Position numbers and translations under genes: made by a program
Assembly: GCF_039602135.1 (NCBI RefSeq)
Contig: NZ_CP125942.1
Span: 2,232,001 to 2,296,000 of the forward strand
Origin: Glutamicibacter sp. B1
GTDB lineage: Bacteria; Actinomycetota; Actinomycetes; Actinomycetales; Micrococcaceae
DNA: 64,000 nt
Direction of reading: 5' to 3'
Notes under the pieces: generated by a model
The model's input: only the letters and a program-made list of their open reading frames with translations
Told to the model about the DNA's origin: nothing
Databases searched by the model: none
In this document: piece after piece, positions 8,120-16,379 of the stretch
Layout of the letters: each line of letters starts with the position of its first letter
Position numbering within the stretch: the stretch's first letter is position 1

Positions 8120-8169
8120 AAAAGCCACCGTTGTGGTTCAACAATTGTTGAACCACAACGGTGGCTTTT
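8120..8169. terminator. Bidirectional terminator, 50-bp perfect palindrome
   Basis: AAAAGCCACCGTTGTGGTTC... through its exact reverse complement, 25 bp per arm with no spacer, ending in TTTT. It lies between the convergent DUF2249 gene (ends 8109) and mnmA (ends 8182) and can stop transcription from both sides. A palindrome this long without a loop could also extrude as a cruciform. Confidence 0.92.
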
Positions 8170-8181
8170 AGTGTTTAGTCA

Positions 8182-9318
8182 CTAGCCGACCTGGGTAGGA
8201 TCCCAGGCGCTGGATCGTGCAGAGTCAATGGTAGCTTGGCCTAGGACACGGCTACCTTGATAGACCACCATGGTCTGCCCTGGAGCGACTCCTCGCATCC
8301 CTTCAGGAAGGTTAACTACCAAGTTGTCCTGGCCGTCTTCGGTACGCTCCATATGTGCCACGGCTTGAACGGGATCGCCATGAGCGCGAACCTGCACCAT
8401 GCAGTCGAACTTCTCACCGGTAAATACTTCAGCGATGGGAACACCAGCCCAGGAGATACGAATTCCCCGCAACTGATCAACGGCGAGCAAAGCCTCCGGA
8501 CCAACGATTACCTTGTTGTCCTTCGGACGGATCTCCAAGACGAAGCGCGGCTTACCATCAGCTGCCGGGCGCCCTAGTCGCAGGCCCTTACGCTGACCCA
8601 CGGTGAATGCTTGGGCGCCTTCGTGTTGACCCAGTGCGTTGCCCTCGTGGTCGACGATCTCGCCTGGCTTCATTTCGATGCGCTCTGCCAGCCAGCCACG
8701 GGTATCACCATCGGGGATGAAGCAAATATCGTAGCTATCTGGCTTATTGGCCACCGTCAGGCCACGAGCTTCGGCTTCGGCACGTACTTCGGCCTTTGAT
8801 GGTGTTTCGGCCAGAGGGAACATGCAGTGTTCCAACTGTTCGCGAGTTAGTACGCCCAAAACGTAGGATTGATCCTTGGCCCAGTCAGCTGCGCGATGCA
8901 ATTCTGGTGCGCCATCTTCGTCGCGCAAAACCTTGGCGTAGTGACCGGTACAGACCGCGTCAAAGCCCAGTGCCAGAGCCTTCTCCAGAAGTGCTGCGAA
9001 CTTGATCTTCTCGTTACAACGCATACAAGGATTGGGGGTACGTCCAGCTTCGTATTCGTCCACGAAGTCTTGGACAACGTCTTCGGCAAATCGATCCGAG
9101 AAGTCCCACACGTAGAACGGGATGCCCAACTTGTCGCAGGCACGCCACGCATCGTTGGAGTCTTCCACCGTGCAGCAGCCACGCGAACCTGTACGCAGGG
9201 TGCCTGGCATGCGCGAGAGTGCCAGGTGTACGCCGACGACATCGTGGCCGGCTTCTACTGCGCGGGCTGCGGCTACCGCCGAGTCCACGCCTCCGGACAT
9301 CGCTGCTAGTACCTTCAT
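8182..9318 (-). CDS. mnmA: tRNA-specific 2-thiouridylase MnmA
   Basis: Adds sulfur to uridine 34 of Lys, Glu and Gln tRNAs, using ATP to activate the base and a persulfide as sulfur source. The 378-residue protein has the PP-loop SGGVDS (residues 8-13), [12 protein letters not shown] with catalytic Cys101, TGHYAKV, the tRNA-contact [10 protein letters not shown], and [10 protein letters not shown] with the second catalytic Cys199. The C-terminal beta-barrel follows. Its ATG overlaps the stop of the upstream cysteine desulfurase gene by 4 nt, so the sulfur donor and the thiolase are made together. Family length is about 360-380 residues. Confidence 0.97.
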   Translation of the reverse strand: MKVLAAMSGGVDSAVAAARAVEAGHDVVGVHLALSRMPGTLRTGSRGCCTVEDSNDAWRACDKLGIPFYVWDFSDRFAEDVVQDFVDEYEAGRTPNPCMRCNEKIKFAALLEKALALGFDAVCTGHYAKVLRDEDGAPELHRAADWAKDQSYVLGVLTREQLEHCMFPLAETPSKAEVRAEAEARGLTVANKPDSYDICFIPDGDTRGWLAERIEMKPGEIVDHEGNALGQHEGAQAFTVGQRKGLRLGRPAADGKPRFVLEIRPKDNKVIVGPEALLAVDQLRGIRISWAGVPIAEVFTGEKFDCMVQVRAHGDPVQAVAHMERTEDGQDNLVVNLPEGMRGVAPGQTMVVYQGSRVLGQATIDSARSSAWDPTQVG

Positions 9319-10550
9319 CGTGTAAAACCTGTTCCTGCCGTGTGGATACTGCTTTCATCGGCTGCCATGCCAGCCTTCTTTGCCCTTGCATATGCTTCGG
9401 GCAAAGCGTCTATTAATGCGTCAACGTCAGAACGCGTCGAAGTATGCCCCAATGTGAAGCGTTGCACACTTCTTGCACTTCTTGCATCACGCCCCATAGC
9501 CAGCAAAACATGTGACGGTTGGGGAACGCCAGCGGTGCATGCGGAGCCAGTTGATGAAGCAATGCCAAACATATCCAAGAGGAAGAGTAAGGAGTCACCC
9601 TCACATTCTGGGAATGTGAAATGAAGATTCCCAGGAAGTCGTTTCCCTTCATTGGCTGCATCGCGTGGACCGTTGAACACTGCTTCAGGAATCAACTGGG
9701 TAATGCGTTGCACCGCATATTCACGAAGCTCACTCAATCGAGAAGCTTCCTCGCTCAGTTGTGCACGAACGGCTGTGGCAGCGGCAGCAAAACCAGCGGC
9801 ACTTGCAGCGTTCAATGTCCCCGAACGTAATTTCCGCTCATGCCCACCACCGTGTTGCACGGGGGTAAGCACAATGTCTCGACGCACCAGCAATCCACCA
9901 ATTCCAACCGGCCCACCGATTTTATGGGCGCTAATGGCCATGGTGGCAAGGTTGGATTCAGCAAAATTCACGTCCACTGCACCGAAAGCTTGTACCGCAT
10001 CCGAGTGCACGGGAATACCGTATTGGGATGCTAATGCAGCAAACTCGGCTACCGGTTGCACCGTACCAACTTCATTATTGGCCCACATCAAGGTGGCCAG
10101 CGCAATTTGCTCGTGCTGTTGTTCCAGCAGTAATGCCGTAGCTTCAAGATCGATGACTCCGTCATGATCAACCGGGAGCCAGAGCAACGTTGCGTTTTCG
10201 TGTTCTTCGAGCCACATTGCAGTATCCAAAACTGCGTGGTGCTCGATTCCGGTGAGCGCGATGGTACGTGCCTGGTCGTTAGTCGCAACACGGTTCCAGA
10301 ACAGGCCTTTGAGAGCCAAATTGTCAGATTCAGTGCCGCCCGAAGTGAAAATCAGTTCGCTCAGGTGCGCGCCAGCAGCCTGGGCAACGGCGAGTCGGGC
10401 ATCATCTACGACTCGGTTGGCGCGACGTCCGGCACCATGCAAAGACGAAGGATTTCCGGTCAGCGCATACTGCTCGGTGATGGCAGCCAAAGCTGCAGGA
10501 TTCAGATCTGTGGTTGCCGCGTGATCTAAATAAACGGCGGAAGTATTCAT
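9315..10550 (-). CDS. Cysteine desulfurase, NifS/IscS family
   Basis: PLP enzyme that takes sulfur from cysteine and holds it as a persulfide for tRNA thiolation and possibly Fe-S assembly. The 411 residues show YLDHAATT at the N terminus, the GGTESDN cofactor loop (71-77), SDAVQAFG (183-190), the PLP lysine K210 in ISAHKIGGP, and catalytic Cys338 in GSACTAG, a short-loop group I arrangement. Its stop overlaps the mnmA start (ATGA), which supports MnmA as main partner. No iscU-like or sufBCD-type gene lies nearby, so I leave the symbol open. Confidence 0.93.
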   Translation of the reverse strand: MNTSAVYLDHAATTDLNPAALAAITEQYALTGNPSSLHGAGRRANRVVDDARLAVAQAAGAHLSELIFTSGGTESDNLALKGLFWNRVATNDQARTIALTGIEHHAVLDTAMWLEEHENATLLWLPVDHDGVIDLEATALLLEQQHEQIALATLMWANNEVGTVQPVAEFAALASQYGIPVHSDAVQAFGAVDVNFAESNLATMAISAHKIGGPVGIGGLLVRRDIVLTPVQHGGGHERKLRSGTLNAASAAGFAAAATAVRAQLSEEASRLSELREYAVQRITQLIPEAVFNGPRDAANEGKRLPGNLHFTFPECEGDSLLFLLDMFGIASSTGSACTAGVPQPSHVLLAMGRDARSARSVQRFTLGHTSTRSDVDALIDALPEAYARAKKAGMAADESSIHTAGTGFTR

Positions 10551-10576
10551 AGCTCTTTAATGGTACGGCTTTACAG

Positions 10577-11389
10577 TCACTCGTTTGAATGGCCAATACG
10601 TGTGAATTGGCCAACCTCAATGGTTTCAAGGTTGGGGTTTTTCAGTACTGCTTCGATGAGGGATGCTGGTCCGCCAAGGATCGTGCAGTCATCGTAGGGC
10701 TCGGTCGAGAGCATCCAACGATGATCGGCGCTAAACGCCAATGCCGGCCGCTGACGTTGTGCGCCATCCGCTGTTTGGGCCCACAGCGGTTCTGCCAAGA
10801 ACTGCGCATCCGCCTCGAACAAATGATAGTTCCGGTAGCCTCCGCCAAGTTCCAGTGGAGCAGAGTTCAAAACTTCGGGGCCAAAGGCTGGTTTCTGGGC
10901 GTGGGCCAAAGCAGTTTCGTACGCCTCACGGTTCTCTTCATCGCTCAACGTCGGATCCGGTTCTTGCTCAATCTGGATTCTTTCGCCGCCCTCAATGAAC
11001 GCATACCCAGCCCAAAGGCCGACAACGTACTTCTGGTCTTCCGGCTCGTCGACAGTGAGGGTATCAATCAGCGATTGCCATTGATCTTCCGGAAGTTGGT
11101 CCAACGGCAAATCTGTATCAACCCAGGCGTCCTCTTCTACCGGGTCACCTTGCGCGTCCAAACCAGCCACAGTTTCAAACAAATCGGCAGCAGTGATGAT
11201 GTGGTTGCGGCTCTTGGCAACAGTGCCCCAGCTGACCAATTGATCGTCTTCATCCAGTGCCGGGTGCAGAATGCGGACGTAACGTTCGTAACCTACTGGT
11301 ACCTGAGCCACCACGGTCGAAGGATCCGCCGAAGAGCAAGCCAAAGCGACCCATTGGCCCTGTTCGGCTGAAATATGTGAAAACTGCAT
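10577..11389 (-). CDS. Conserved hypothetical protein (270 aa, acidic)
   Basis: I do not recognise a named domain. The protein is soluble, rich in Asp/Glu, with no signal peptide or membrane segment. The N-terminal half contains VGYERYVRILHPALDEDDQ and VSWGTVAKSRN; the middle VDEPEDQKYVVGLWAGYAF; the end has YHLFEADAQF and RWMLSTEPYDDCTILGGPASLIEAVL, reading like a folded domain with a conserved C-terminal strand-helix unit. Similar proteins occur in actinobacteria as far as I recall, without a known function. It ends 26 nt before the start of the cysteine desulfurase gene on the same strand, so co-transcription is likely. The start ATG at 11389 has only a weak ribosome site. Confidence 0.75.
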   Translation of the reverse strand: MQFSHISAEQGQWVALACSSADPSTVVAQVPVGYERYVRILHPALDEDDQLVSWGTVAKSRNHIITAADLFETVAGLDAQGDPVEEDAWVDTDLPLDQLPEDQWQSLIDTLTVDEPEDQKYVVGLWAGYAFIEGGERIQIEQEPDPTLSDEENREAYETALAHAQKPAFGPEVLNSAPLELGGGYRNYHLFEADAQFLAEPLWAQTADGAQRQRPALAFSADHRWMLSTEPYDDCTILGGPASLIEAVLKNPNLETIEVGQFTRIGHSNE

Positions 11390-11504
11390 GCTCTTAGCCT
11401 ATCGAGGTCTCGGAACGAAATCTGCTTTGGGTGTGTGGTCGGTGGTATGAATGAATAAATACTTCGTGACCCGCGACGTTTAATTGCAAAGGGAGTTTTC
11501 ATCG

Positions 11505-12431
11505 ATGTTCATGCCTGAGCTACTAGAACCCATCCATGAGTTTTCTCGGCAAACCATCGATTTCTCCCGAAAAATTGCCATCATGGCGGTGATCAACCGC
11601 ACCCCCGATTCTTTCTACGATGCTGGCTCTACTTTCGGACTCGATGAGGCAGTGAACGCTGCATTACAAGCCATCGAAGACGGCGCCGACTGGGTTGATA
11701 TTGGCGGAGTCCCCTTCTCCCCTGGCCCAGAACTGGCATGGCAGGAAGAGGCTGAGCGAATTGTTCCAGTCATCAAAGCCGTCCGCGAACGCAGCAATGC
11801 AATTATTTCCGCAGATACTTTCCAGCCACAGGTGGCACAAGCAGCCATTGAGGCAGGCGCAGATGTCATCAATGACACGACGGGCTTGGCCTACCCTGAA
11901 TTGGCGGAAGTGGTTGCCAAAAATAACGTGCATCTGGTGATTACTCATTCTCTGGCAAAGCCCCGAACAATTTATCCACGACCGCACTACGAGGACGTGG
12001 TTGCGGAAATACGTCAGTATTTGCAGGACAAGGTTCACGTGGCTATCGATGCTGGCATTTCGCCGTCGAAAATCATCGTGGACCCAGGCCACGATCTCAA
12101 CAAGAACACACGACACACACTTGAGATCACTAAAAACTTCCAGGCCTTCGCTGATTTAGGTTTCCCCGCGCTTGCCGCCGTTTCAAATAAAGATTTCATC
12201 GGCGAAACCTTGAATCTGCCCAAGGCTGAACGCACGCTGGGTTCCATGGTGGCTGCCACGATTTGTGCCATGAACGGCGCCCGGATTCTGCGCATGCACA
12301 ACATCCCCGAGTCCTTGCAAACCGTTCGATTGATCGAAGCCACCCAGGGTTGGCGCGAACCGGCCTACCAGATCCACAATATGGGTGATGTGAATCCTCC
12401 TGCTCATCCCGAGCGAGAACCTAGCAAGTAA
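11505..12431 (+). CDS. folP2: Dihydropteroate synthase homologue, FolP2 type
   Basis: TIM-barrel protein (308 aa) of the dihydropteroate synthase family. It has INRTPDSFYDAG near the N terminus, ADWVDIGGVPFSPGPEL where true synthases have a D(I/V)GGESTRPG loop, INDTTGLAYPE, IIVDPGHDLNKNTRHTLE, and VSNKDFIGET. The missing STRP loop and the DPGHD..KNTRH segment are marks of the actinobacterial paralogue FolP2. Mycobacterial FolP2 is known not to replace true DHPS, so folate synthesis is not assured here. Start ATG at 11505 follows AAAGGGA with about 10 nt spacing; a TTG 21 nt upstream is less likely. A RibD-like reductase follows 14 nt downstream in the same operon, and no folE, folB or folK is nearby. 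Confidence 0.85.
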   Translation: MFMPELLEPIHEFSRQTIDFSRKIAIMAVINRTPDSFYDAGSTFGLDEAVNAALQAIEDGADWVDIGGVPFSPGPELAWQEEAERIVPVIKAVRERSNAIISADTFQPQVAQAAIEAGADVINDTTGLAYPELAEVVAKNNVHLVITHSLAKPRTIYPRPHYEDVVAEIRQYLQDKVHVAIDAGISPSKIIVDPGHDLNKNTRHTLEITKNFQAFADLGFPALAAVSNKDFIGETLNLPKAERTLGSMVAATICAMNGARILRMHNIPESLQTVRLIEATQGWREPAYQIHNMGDVNPPAHPEREPSK

Positions 12432-12445
12432 AAGGAACGATACCG

Positions 12446-13183
12446 ATGCGCGCACTACTGCCAGAATCAAGTATTGACGTTACCGACGAGCAATTACTGG
12501 ATCGCTACAACAGTGCCCAACGACCGTTTGTACGCTTCAATTTTGTCAGCTCCATCGATGGCAGTGCCCAAGCCGATGGTTTGTCCGCAAAATTAGGTTC
12601 CGAGGGAGATCAGCGAATTTTCGCCCTGCTTCGTCGCCTGGCTGATGTCATCGTCGTTGGTGCCGGCACTGTTCGTGCCGAGGGCTATGAGGGAGACCTG
12701 GTTTCAGAACAAGACCAGCAATGGCGCCTCGCTCATGGACGAACCGCTCATCCTGCTTTGGCATTAATCTCTGCTGGTCTTCATTTGGAACCAACTGCAG
12801 AAATCTTCAAACAGTCTGCAGTCCCAGTCATGGTCTTTACCACCGTTGATCTTTCTGATGAGAAACGTGATTCCTATGGAAAAAACGTCGAGTTAATTCA
12901 AGTTGGGTCGTTGGAAGAAGGATGCGATCCCAAGGAGATTGTTGAGCAGCTAAACCGTCGTGGTTTGGGTTTCATTCATTGTGAGGGTGGACCGCACATT
13001 TTCGGACAGTTTGCTGCTGCAGGCATGGTGGACTCAGCTTGTCTTAGTTACTCACCTGTTCTCGTAGCTGGCGAGGGAATGCGCATTTCAGCGTATAGCC
13101 AGCAGACCTTCCAACGCTTTAGCTTGAATTCGTTGTTGGAGGAAGAGAGTATGCTTTTCTGCGACTATCGGATCAATCAATAA
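12446..13183 (+). CDS. RibD C-terminal-like reductase (pyrimidine/dihydrofolate reductase family)
   Basis: NADPH-dependent reductase of the RibD-C/DHFR-like fold (245 aa). Seen: FVRFNFVSSIDGSAQADG, the usual substrate-strand signature (N..SSLDG), LRRLADVIVVGAGTVRAEGY (the DA..VG..T...D region), and IHCEGGPHIFGQFAAAGMVD, the GGP..N/F..L loop. It lacks the deaminase half of a bifunctional RibD. The mycobacterial protein Rv2671 of this type can act as a back-up dihydrofolate reductase, so the pairing with a FolP2-type gene suggests pterin or folate chemistry (inference). The gene overlaps the convergent lipid kinase gene by 11 nt with no visible terminator. Confidence 0.82.
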   Translation: MRALLPESSIDVTDEQLLDRYNSAQRPFVRFNFVSSIDGSAQADGLSAKLGSEGDQRIFALLRRLADVIVVGAGTVRAEGYEGDLVSEQDQQWRLAHGRTAHPALALISAGLHLEPTAEIFKQSAVPVMVFTTVDLSDEKRDSYGKNVELIQVGSLEEGCDPKEIVEQLNRRGLGFIHCEGGPHIFGQFAAAGMVDSACLSYSPVLVAGEGMRISAYSQQTFQRFSLNSLLEEESMLFCDYRINQ

Positions 13184-14072
13184 GTTCAATTGCTCCCGGG
13201 AGTACTCGAACATCAAAGTTGCCCGTCCCCACATATTCGCCGTCTGAGTAACTGTCTTGTTGGGTTTTCACGCGCGCTGCGGACAACTGCTGGCTAACCT
13301 TCCAACGGTGAGAATCTCCACGCAAGATTTTCCCAAGTGATGGCAGCACAGGAAGTACTCTCGTGCCTTTGACCATGCTCAGTTCCACAGTTCCGTCCAT
13401 AAAGTTGGATTTCGGAAATAGTCGAATTCCACCGCCTAAGGTTTGGATATTTGCAATGCTTGCCGCCAAAGCCTGACCTTCAAATGTCAGTGTCTCGGTG
13501 GTTACCATGCTGTAGAAACTTTTCAACTTTGGCAGTGAAAGCAGCAGTCCGACAATATATCTGAGCGCTCCGAGTTGCCTTGGCAATTTGTTAGCGGCGG
13601 CATTAATCTTTGCCTCGGCGCCCCAAGAAACTGCGCCAATGGCGTATTTCGCTGAGTACGCCGAATCCTCGAAGCGTAATTCCAGGACATCAACCTTCAC
13701 GGTGTTTCCACCATGGCGACAGTAGCTAACGATCCTTTCAAAAGTCTCGGCTCGATTATGATGTCCCAGCATCCTCCAAAGGTCATTGCCACTTCCCGCC
13801 GGCAGTATTCCAACTGGAATTCTGGTACCGACAATGTATGGAAGCGTCCGATGGATCAGCCCATCTCCGCCCACAACAACGATTGCTCGACACCCCACTG
13901 GTGTTCTCTGGTGATCCTTCTCAATAGGGTTTGAGGCGTCTATCAATTCGCTGTCCACACCAACCGCAGACAGCGATGAAGCCAAGTCTTGGGCGCGCTG
14001 TCGACCGACGCCGCGTCCGGCCAACGGATGGAAAACAATGCGGACTTTCCCGCCCTGTTCAAAGGTCATCAT
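13173..14072 (-). CDS. Diacylglycerol kinase-like lipid kinase (YegS/DagK family)
   Basis: Likely phosphorylates a lipid alcohol such as diacylglycerol at the membrane. Of 299 residues from the ATG pair at 14069-14072, family motifs are clear: IVFHPLAGRGVG (nucleotide loop), VVVGGDGLIHRTL (normally GGDGT(V/I)), GILPAGSGNDLWRML (P.GTGND with Ser for Thr), and the C-terminal DGTVELSMV followed by a beta-sandwich and the late SDGEYVG. The Leu and Ser replacements are in the ATP site but the GGDG and GND cores are kept. No good ribosome site precedes the ATG; a GTG at 14102 adding ten residues is possible. It is convergent with the RibD-like gene. Confidence 0.83.
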   Translation of the reverse strand: MMTFEQGGKVRIVFHPLAGRGVGRQRAQDLASSLSAVGVDSELIDASNPIEKDHQRTPVGCRAIVVVGGDGLIHRTLPYIVGTRIPVGILPAGSGNDLWRMLGHHNRAETFERIVSYCRHGGNTVKVDVLELRFEDSAYSAKYAIGAVSWGAEAKINAAANKLPRQLGALRYIVGLLLSLPKLKSFYSMVTTETLTFEGQALAASIANIQTLGGGIRLFPKSNFMDGTVELSMVKGTRVLPVLPSLGKILRGDSHRWKVSQQLSAARVKTQQDSYSDGEYVGTGNFDVRVLPGAIELID

Positions 14073-14186
14073 GAGAATAGAGATTACTGAGGTGGAGCGC
14101 ACATCCCAATTATTTGTCAGGCTCTATTAGCTAAACTGGAATGCACTGGCACACTGCCTTCACTTCCGAGAGGACCTATCTGGACT

Positions 14187-15086
14187 ATGAGCACACCGAG
14201 CCCGTACGAAATCCTTGGTGTTTCTTCATCAGCCAGTATGGAAGAGATCAAAATTGCCTATCGTCGAGCCGCTAGGGCAACACATCCTGATCTAGGCGGT
14301 AGTGAGGAAAAATTTCGGCAAGTTCAGCAGGCCTTCCAAGACCTTAGCGATCTGGCGAATCCTTTGGAACATGACCAGACTTTCCAACGGCCAGGAGACG
14401 CGCCACGAGCTGGCTTCTCGGCCCGCCCATTTGATGAACGACTGCGGAAATCGCCCCAGCAGCCAAAAGCTCAAATGTCCACGGAATACGTCCCGCCATT
14501 GTCTGATGCCTCCTTCACGGCACTGAGCAAGGAGCTCTCTGCACAAAAGATCCATGGAGAACCTCGTAAACGTGGCTTCTTTTCTAACAAGGCACGACTG
14601 GTACGTGAAGCAAACACCATCAATTTGCTCAGCAAGAACGTACTCAACGTCCTGCCTGCTGCTCGTCTGATTAACGGCCTCGTGTCACCGCATGGAGGCC
14701 ACTACGACCATGTGCTTGTTGCCGGATATCGCATGGCGGTCATCAATACGATGACGTTGCCAGAGGGCTACTACTCTTTCGACGGCAATGTATTGCGTCA
14801 TGGAAACAAATTGACTCAACCTCCTGCTTTCTCCATTTCAGCTCTCCAACAAAGCTACATGCAGATGAACGTCGTTGCATTCACATTAGTCTTGTCTCCC
14901 AATGGCAACCGACACGAGCCAGTGGTCGACTATCACCGCAACGCTAATCCAACTCTTGAAACGACACCCAACGTGTTGAATGCTGCCGGCCTCGTCAGAG
15001 AGCTCAAGTTGTTCTTAGGCTCAGGTCCTACACCAAATGTTGTCGACCGCATGGCGATTGCTCGTCTACGTGAGGCGATGTACTGA
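14187..15086 (+). CDS. DnaJ-domain protein with a C-terminal domain of unknown type
   Basis: The N terminus (about 1-65) is a complete J domain with YEILGVSSSAS, helix II AYRRAARATHPDLGG and the HPD tripeptide at residues 33-35 that stimulates Hsp70 ATPase. There is no Gly/Phe-rich linker, zinc domain or CTD as in real DnaJ. After a variable linker (about 65-140) comes a C-terminal domain with HYDHVLVAGYRMAVINTMTLPEG and YMQMNVVAFTLVLSP. This resembles the core strands of a NERD-type fold, but I am not sure. The protein ends RMAIARLREAMY. Start ATG at 14187. Role: a J-protein recruiting Hsp70 to an unknown client (inference). Confidence 0.82.
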   Translation: MSTPSPYEILGVSSSASMEEIKIAYRRAARATHPDLGGSEEKFRQVQQAFQDLSDLANPLEHDQTFQRPGDAPRAGFSARPFDERLRKSPQQPKAQMSTEYVPPLSDASFTALSKELSAQKIHGEPRKRGFFSNKARLVREANTINLLSKNVLNVLPAARLINGLVSPHGGHYDHVLVAGYRMAVINTMTLPEGYYSFDGNVLRHGNKLTQPPAFSISALQQSYMQMNVVAFTLVLSPNGNRHEPVVDYHRNANPTLETTPNVLNAAGLVRELKLFLGSGPTPNVVDRMAIARLREAMY

Positions 15087-15130
15087 GTTCAATGGCGAGA
15101 AAGCGTCCGATCACCGCTTAAACTAGTTAA

Positions 15131-15592
15131 GTGTTTCGTATCGTATTCAACGCCCCAGAGATCCCGGGTAATTCCGGAAACGCCATTCGTCTATCAGCCA
15201 TTACCGGTGCCGAGCTACATCTAGTTAAGCCACTAGGCTTCAATTTCGAAGATGCAAACCTGCGTCGCGCAGGGTTGGACTATCATGACTTAGCTAATGT
15301 CACGGTCCATGAAAATCTCGATGCTGCCTTTGAAGCACTTGGTGAGGGTCGTGTCTTTGCCTTTACATCTGAAGGCAAAAAACTCTACACGGATCTTAGC
15401 TATGATCCCAGCGATATCTTCCTATTCGGTAAAGAGTCAGTCGGACTTAGCTCCGAAGACAAGAAACATCCACGAGTCACCAACTTGGTACGACTGCCCA
15501 TGCTCGAAGGAAGACGATCACTGAATCTAGCGAATACCGCATCGATCGTGACCTACGAGGCTTGGCGCCAACACGGATTTGCGGGCGCATAA
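15131..15592 (+). CDS. trmL: tRNA (cytidine(34)-2'-O)-methyltransferase TrmL
   Basis: SPOUT-fold methyltransferase that 2'-O-methylates position 34 of leucine tRNAs. The 153-residue size is typical. Seen: NAPEIPGNSGNAIR (motif 1), HLVKPLGF, LRRAGLDYHD, FLFGKESVGL (motif 2) and LPMLEGRRSLNLANTASIV (motif 3, AdoMet knot). The GTG at 15131 is the only start that keeps the N-terminal MFRIVFNAPEIPGN sequence. It lies 44 nt behind the DnaJ-like gene on the same strand. Confidence 0.94.
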   Translation: MFRIVFNAPEIPGNSGNAIRLSAITGAELHLVKPLGFNFEDANLRRAGLDYHDLANVTVHENLDAAFEALGEGRVFAFTSEGKKLYTDLSYDPSDIFLFGKESVGLSSEDKKHPRVTNLVRLPMLEGRRSLNLANTASIVTYEAWRQHGFAGA

Positions 15593-15715
15593 AGTACCAG
15601 CATTCAACTGCCCCGTATACAGCTTTACCTAATCTTTATAAAGTAGGCTCTTACTGTGCCCGTGTTTCTACGGGTATTGAACTATGCCGACGACCTTTCG
15701 GGAGAATCCAAGACA

Positions 15716-16282
15716 ATGAACGGTAGCCATTCCCAGCACCACGACGAGCCTCAGGACGAAGACCTGGGACTAGATCTGGTGAGCCATGTGGCCAGCAGTT
15801 CTCGAGCTGAACGAAAAACCAGACCACGACGCTGGATTTTCGCTGTCGTAGGCGTTGTCATCATCGCCATTCTGGCTTTAGTGATCGTCTCCCTACTCAA
15901 TGGCGGAACCAAGGCATCCAAGGCTTCGAAAGCCAGCGACGCTGTCACAGAAGTCGTTGATCTCAAGAGTGGCGGCCACGCTAGCCTCAGTAGCTCGAAG
16001 TCAGAAAACGCCATAGGCGTAGAACTAACTTCTTTGCCACAGTTGGAAGAATCTGAGCAGTATGTTGCCTGGGCCATCCACGAATCGGGATCCGTGACGG
16101 TTATTACCAAGACCAATGGCGAGGATGCTTCGGCAGGGTACTCACCTGCCGATGACATTATTGCCATTCACATCACCGTCGAGAGCTCAAATACTCCTGC
16201 GGCTCCTTCCGAAGATACAGAAGCTTCGGTAGACCTACCGCTGAACAAGGATTCCAGCGCGGAACCTAGCCAAGGTTCGTAG
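15716..16282 (+). CDS. Single-pass membrane protein with RskA-like extracytoplasmic domain
   Basis: A protein of 188 residues: an acidic His/Asp-rich cytosolic head (about 1-45), a basic anchor RKTRPRR, one membrane helix (WIFAVVGVVIIAILALVIVSLL, about 52-73), then an outer domain. The outer part, with GVELTSLPQLEESEQYVAWAI, a SAGYSP turn and IAIHITVESSNTPAAPS, follows the pattern of the anti-sigma-K (RskA) C-terminal domain (LP.L..G..Y.LW and TVEP.GGS..P). The cytosolic head lacks the usual zinc anti-sigma motif and no sigma-factor gene is adjacent. ATG at 15716 has a GGGAGA site at suitable distance; a GTG at 15656 would add 20 residues. Function unknown; the anti-sigma likeness is a fold inference. 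Confidence 0.7.
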   Translation: MNGSHSQHHDEPQDEDLGLDLVSHVASSSRAERKTRPRRWIFAVVGVVIIAILALVIVSLLNGGTKASKASKASDAVTEVVDLKSGGHASLSSSKSENAIGVELTSLPQLEESEQYVAWAIHESGSVTVITKTNGEDASAGYSPADDIIAIHITVESSNTPAAPSEDTEASVDLPLNKDSSAEPSQGS

Positions 16283-16305
16283 CTGAACATCCGATTCACA
16301 ACAAT

Positions 16306-16358
16306 AAAGGTGCCTGTGACCATTGAGGAAAATTTCCTCTATGGTCACAGGCACCTTT
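16306..16358. terminator. Bidirectional terminator, long stem
   Basis: AAAGGTGCCTGTGACCAT (16306-16323) pairs with ATGGTCACAGGCACCTTT (16341-16358), and inside it GAGGAAA pairs with TTTCCTC. TTTT follows. It lies between the convergent RskA-like gene (ends 16282) and the PIG-L gene (ends 16380). Confidence 0.9.
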
Positions 16359-16379
16359 TGAGTTTCAAGTAAAACGCCG

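Noticed and set aside
10589..11371. 260-codon antisense frame opposite the acidic hypothetical gene
   Set aside because: Basic, Arg/Gln/Cys-rich translation typical of a shadow frame; the opposite frame has better composition and neighbours on the same strand.
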